Assembly (NCBI GenBank): GCA_024697785.1
Contig: JAILEU010000054.1
Coordinates: 1 to 32,973 of the forward strand
DNA from: Bacteroidaceae bacterium
GTDB lineage: Bacteria; Bacteroidota; Bacteroidia; Bacteroidales; Bacteroidaceae
Length of the DNA stretch: 32,973 nt
Reading direction: 5' to 3'
In this document: piece by piece, positions 29,802-32,973 of the stretch
How positions within the stretch are numbered: position 1 is the first letter of the stretch
Layout of the letters: every line of letters begins with the position of its first letter
Translations under genes and position numbers: made by a program
The notes under the pieces: generated by a model
The model's database searches: none
The model's input: the letters and a program-made list of their open reading frames with translations, nothing else
What the model was told of the DNA's origin: nothing

Positions 29802-30479
29802 TCACCTGCCGAAGTGGCCCGGGACGGGGGTGTAGAAGCGGGTGCTGCGGGCACCACGCGAGCGGAGGGCACCTTCGGCTACGAGCGTTTGCAGCCAGGC
29901 GAGGGCTTGGTTGCGCGAGATGTCGAAGTGGGTCTCGAACTCGCGGCGTATCAGCCAGTCTTGACTGCCGAAGTGCTCGGTCAGGAATTCATCGACTTCC
30001 TCCCGCTCCAACGGCCTGTCGGCACGCACGCCGCTGCTGACAAAGGTGGCGTTGTTCAGTTTCTTGCGTAGCTCGCTGTCGGGGGTGAAGATGATGCGCC
30101 CTATGCGGATGTCCGTCGAGGCTATCCGCTCGTCAAGCGCCTTCGGGTGGCGTTTGCGCCCGTCGAGGTACGTCTTTTTCAGGGCGAGCGACAGGTTGAA
30201 CGTGCCGATGCCATCGACCTTGAGCCTGTCCCCGCTGAGCAACGTCTCGCCCAGCACTTGCGCCAGAGCCGTGAGCACGCCCTTGATGTCGGGCTCCTTC
30301 ACGGTACAACGTTTGGCTATGGTCTCGGCCAAGTCGTCTGTGCTGACGGTTGCCTGGTTGTAGGGCATGATGCGGACGGGCATGCGCCCCTCGGGGATGT
30401 CCTCGTTGTTGAGCGGAGCACGCAGGACGGTCTGGTAGAGGATTTTGCCCTTTGTCTTGGTCTGTGATGAGGCTTTCAT
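29802..30479 (-). CDS. HU-like DNA-binding protein (Bacteroidetes HU family) with C-terminal winged-helix-like extension
   Basis: KGKILYQTVLRAPL...LAETIAKRCTVKEPDIKGVLTALAQVLGETLLSGDRLKVDGIGTFNLSLALK: HU fold pattern; C-term QDWLIRREFETHFDISRNQALAWLQTLVAEGAL. Confidence 0.85.
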   Translation of the reverse strand: MKASSQTKTKGKILYQTVLRAPLNNEDIPEGRMPVRIMPYNQATVSTDDLAETIAKRCTVKEPDIKGVLTALAQVLGETLLSGDRLKVDGIGTFNLSLALKKTYLDGRKRHPKALDERIASTDIRIGRIIFTPDSELRKKLNNATFVSSGVRADRPLEREEVDEFLTEHFGSQDWLIRREFETHFDISRNQALAWLQTLVAEGALRSRGARSTRFYTPVPGHFGR

Positions 30480-30546
30480 GTGGTTTAAGGGTTTTTATGG
30501 GTTGAGAATAGGATTCCGTGTCGCCTATTTCGTCTTTTCTCATTGT

Positions 30547-30626
30547 CCAAAGCCGTTGGGAAACGTTTCCTAACCCGTTGGGACACGTTACCCAACCGCT
30601 TGGGATGGCTTTCCCAACGGCTTTGG
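30547..30626. repeat. Nested inverted/direct repeats (CCGTTGGGA family) in the HU/VirE intergenic region
   Basis: 17-bp perfect inverted repeat CCAAAGCCGTTGGGAAA (30547-30563)/TTTCCCAACGGCTTTGG (30610-30626), with CCCGTTGGGA, TTACCCAACCGCTTGGGA between. Confidence 0.93.
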
Positions 30627-30646
30627 AAGAATGGATTTTGACGGCG

Positions 30647-30678
30647 CAAAGGTAACGATTCCTTTTGAAAGGTGCAAA
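30647..30678 (-). promoter_or_regulatory. Bacteroidetes promoter TTTG-N20-TACCTTTG driving the HU-like gene
   Basis: CAAAGGTA 30647-30654 and CAAA 30675-30678 on + strand. Confidence 0.75.
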
Positions 30679-30724
30679 CAATCCGGTCAAATACTTCTGT
30701 CAATTTTTCGGCACTTCGATGTAT

Positions 30725-30732
30725 TATCTTTG
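30725..30732 (+). promoter_or_regulatory. -7 element TATCTTTG driving the VirE-like gene
   Basis: 22 nt upstream of ATG 30754; -33 degenerate. Confidence 0.6.
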
Positions 30733-30753
30733 CAGCGAAATTCTGTTTTCGAT

Positions 30754-31956
30754 ATGTTTTTATGTAATAGTTTTCTCGGAAAGCTGGGCCGGTGGCTTGG
30801 TGCTCCGAAGCGTCAGGAGGCGACGCCGAACAGCCTCAGCGTGAAGAACAATAATGGTAAGGACAACGCCCCGGGCGTCTCGCCGCTGGTGCAGGCGGAG
30901 TGGTACATCTACAGCCGCTACAAGGTGCGGCTGAACGTGCTGACGGGGCTGCCCGAGATGTGCCGCCGCCGCATGGTGTGGCGCGAGGGTAGAGAGGTGG
31001 CCGAGGACGACTGGAAGCCCGTCACTCGCCAGGACCGCAACCAGCTGCTGATGGAGCTGGCCGAGCAGGGCATCGGCGTGATGACGCTGGCGGCCCTTGA
31101 TGCCGTCATCAACAACCGCTCCGTCGAGGCCTTCCACCCCGTGCGCAGCTGGATGGAGTCGTTGCCCGAATGGGACGGCACGCCCCGCGTGGAGCCGCTG
31201 ATGGGGCGTGTGACGGATGACGACTATGAACGCCGTTTGCTCGTCAGGGCTTTCGTGGCGATGGCTGTGCAGATGGCTGGCTGCCGTCAGAATGGCTATG
31301 GCAACAGCCTCTGTCCCATCCTCATCAGCCAGCGGCATGGCTGGGGCAAGTCGCAGTTTGTGAAGCGCCTGCTGCCCGAGGAGCTTCGTCCTTACTTTAC
31401 CGACTCGTTCAACCCCGCCGAGGAAGACCAATGCCTGCGCCGCATGGCTACGCGGGCGCTCATCTGTCTGGACGAGTTCGACCGCTTCGTGGGTAAGCGG
31501 CTGACGACGTTGAAAAACTTCATCCAGATGTCGTCTGTTGACCTGAAGCAGCTCTATCAGGGACGCTACGAGGTGAAGGAGCGTCTGGCGAGCTTCTGGG
31601 GCACGAGCAACCGGCGGTATGTGCTGATGGACGAGACGGGCAGCCGGCGCTACCTGCCCGTCGTGGTGTCGCGTCCCATCGAGAACGAGGAGCTCGACTA
31701 CGGGCAGCTCTATGCCGAGGCGCTGGCTGCGTACCGCTCCAATCCCGACATGGTGTGGCTGACGGACGAGGAGAATGCGCAGCTGGAGGCGCACAACCGT
31801 CCCTTCTGTGCTCCGCTGGCGCTCAGGGATTTGTTCAACGCCCGTTTCGAGGTGCTGCCCGACGCGAAGGCAGGTGACGAGGGACTGCTGACGGCAGCGG
31901 ATGTCTATAACCATCTGGTGGGCGTCAATCCTGATTTGCTGAGCCGCTTCTCGTAA
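30754..31956 (+). CDS. VirE/VapE-family (PF05272-like, DUF3874-like C-terminus) ATPase; in-frame TAA removes the last 31 codons
   Basis: PILISQRHGWGKSQFVKRLLPEELRPYFTDSFN, RALICLDEFDRF, ASFWGTSNRRYVLMDETGSRRYLPV; same-frame continuation GRFGEVLRSLGAVQLRNNKVRLYNIRFIEEV* to 32052. Confidence 0.85.
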   Translation: MFLCNSFLGKLGRWLGAPKRQEATPNSLSVKNNNGKDNAPGVSPLVQAEWYIYSRYKVRLNVLTGLPEMCRRRMVWREGREVAEDDWKPVTRQDRNQLLMELAEQGIGVMTLAALDAVINNRSVEAFHPVRSWMESLPEWDGTPRVEPLMGRVTDDDYERRLLVRAFVAMAVQMAGCRQNGYGNSLCPILISQRHGWGKSQFVKRLLPEELRPYFTDSFNPAEEDQCLRRMATRALICLDEFDRFVGKRLTTLKNFIQMSSVDLKQLYQGRYEVKERLASFWGTSNRRYVLMDETGSRRYLPVVVSRPIENEELDYGQLYAEALAAYRSNPDMVWLTDEENAQLEAHNRPFCAPLALRDLFNARFEVLPDAKAGDEGLLTAADVYNHLVGVNPDLLSRFS

Positions 31957-32059
31957 GGCCGTTTCGGCGAAGTCCTGCGCAGCCTCGGAGCCGTGCAGCT
32001 GCGCAACAACAAGGTGCGGCTGTACAACATCCGCTTCATCGAAGAAGTTTAAAAAAGTA

Positions 32060-32132
32060 GTGACGGGTTGAAAAGGAAACCGCGCAGCAAACGGTACTTT
32101 TACCGTTAAAACGCCACTTTTCAACCCGTCAC
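32060..32132 (-). repeat. 73-bp palindrome-ended element, right copy (inverted)
   Basis: GTGACGGGTTGAAAAGGAAACCGCGCAGCAAAC...GTTAAAACGCCACTTTTCAACCCGTCAC; reverse complement aligns to 29511-29583. Confidence 0.93.
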
Positions 32133-32188
32133 TATCAGCTTTTGAGGGATAGGACAAGAAGAAATGATGTTCACCCAATTGGAATATA

Positions 32189-32332
32189 TTATATGGGAAT
32201 GTCGTATTTAAAGAAGAAGTCTAGCCAACCTGTGTTTTCTGCATAAAGATGTTGTTTGCCCTTGCACACAAATCCAAGCCGTTCATACAACCTATGCACA
32301 GGCGTATTGGTAGCAGTCCGATAAATTGGAAT
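32189..32332 (-). pseudogene. C-terminal remnant of a GNAT acetyltransferase
   Basis: IPIYRTATNTPVHRLYERLGFVCKGKQHLYAENTGWLDFFFKYDIPI* with no start; preceded in frame by the kinase stop codon. Confidence 0.75.
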
Positions 32333-32857
32333 TTATAAGTCTAAAATAGACTGTATCATTTGTTCATAGTCAGTGTTTATTAAAAAGACCTTTGCTCTTG
32401 CAGTCTTAAAAGCATCGATGTACCTCCTATTGTCATCCTTCAGACTCGCGATGGTGCAATTGCCGTCATCTTGCCGAGCCTCGATATCAGAACGATGTTC
32501 TCTTATTTCATCGAAGTGAGTGTCAATGTATTCATCAGAGAAGGCGAGACAAATAAAGCGGATGGAGTCTAAATATTGTTCACGAAAACTATCCTTCCAG
32601 TTGATGGGAATGTAGCCACCTTCCACAATGAGATTCTGATGATTCTCAATTGCTGTCTTTATCATTTCACGCACAATCGGCCAAAGCTCATCCGTAAGGG
32701 CATCGTCGTCTTCTGGAGTAAGATTTGTCTTACAGCTTCGGATCATACCCATTTTCAAGTGATCTATCGACAGATATGGATACTTGTATTTCTCAAGCAT
32801 ACGCTGTGCAAGAAGCGTCTTACCCGTATGTGAAGCACCTGTTATCAGTATAACCAT
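32333..32857 (-). CDS. P-loop kinase/adenylate-kinase-like protein
   Basis: MVILITGASHTGKTLLAQRML Walker A; LIVEGGYI; 174 aa. Confidence 0.75.
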   Translation of the reverse strand: MVILITGASHTGKTLLAQRMLEKYKYPYLSIDHLKMGMIRSCKTNLTPEDDDALTDELWPIVREMIKTAIENHQNLIVEGGYIPINWKDSFREQYLDSIRFICLAFSDEYIDTHFDEIREHRSDIEARQDDGNCTIASLKDDNRRYIDAFKTARAKVFLINTDYEQMIQSILDL

Positions 32858-32867
32858 ATATGTAAAA

Positions 32868-32972
32868 CTAATCTTTAATCTCTTTGATTAATGACAAATC
32901 ACCACTTGTCAAGGCTTTGAAATTTGCCTCAATCTTCTTTATATCCCAATCCCACCATTTCAGTTGCAGCAG
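32868..32972 (-). CDS. CatB-like (hexapeptide xenobiotic) acyltransferase, C-terminal part, truncated by window edge
   Basis: LLQLKWWDWDIKKIEANFKALTSGDLSLIKEIKD*; (L)K(W)WDWxxxKIxxN motif typical of CatB/Vat C-termini. Confidence 0.7.
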   Translation of the reverse strand: MLQLKWWDWDIKKIEANFKALTSGDLSLIKEIKD

Positions 32973-32973
32973 A

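Noticed and set aside
30754-32052. VirE as a type IV secretion effector (Agrobacterium VirE2-like)
   Set aside because: Name coincidence; motifs match the PF05272-type 'virulence-associated E' ATPase, and no T4SS genes are present.
30760-32178. 472-aa ORF on - strand
   Set aside because: Antisense to the VirE-like gene, His/Gln/Leu-rich shadow without recognisable motifs.

Overview
The window looks like Bacteroidales chromosomal DNA (Prevotella-like by protein families and by TAnnTTTG/TTTG promoters). Left part, mostly minus strand: 5' end of a serpin-family lipoprotein, a lipoprotein sharing its signal peptide, a TPR/TM/HTH regulator, an NlpC/P60 lipoprotein, a Ricin-domain GH2 beta-galactosidase, another lipoprotein, and an outer-membrane beta-barrel protein with a TM/anti-sigma-like N-terminus next to an ECF sigma factor. 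Middle, plus strand: ddh, then a sigma54-type response regulator, a histidine kinase, and a tripartite export operon (TolC, membrane-fusion protein, two FtsX/MacB permeases, ABC ATPase, two more permeases). The operon is preceded by a consensus-matching sigma54 promoter and two identical palindromic upstream sites. Right end: a divergent HU-like / VirE(VapE)-like gene pair enclosed by an inverted pair of 73-bp elements, then AT-rich genes (GNAT remnant, P-loop kinase, CatB-like acyltransferase). Two observations stand out. (1) A mosaic of short palindromic and heptamer/octamer repeats fills intergenic regions and also occurs in frame inside at least five unrelated proteins, at linkers or signal peptides; this resembles Rickettsia palindromic elements. 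(2) The HU/VirE cassette has iteron-like nested palindromes between its genes and inverted 73-bp repeats at its edges, resembling a minimal replicon or satellite remnant. Family assignments come from reading translated motifs; no database search was possible.
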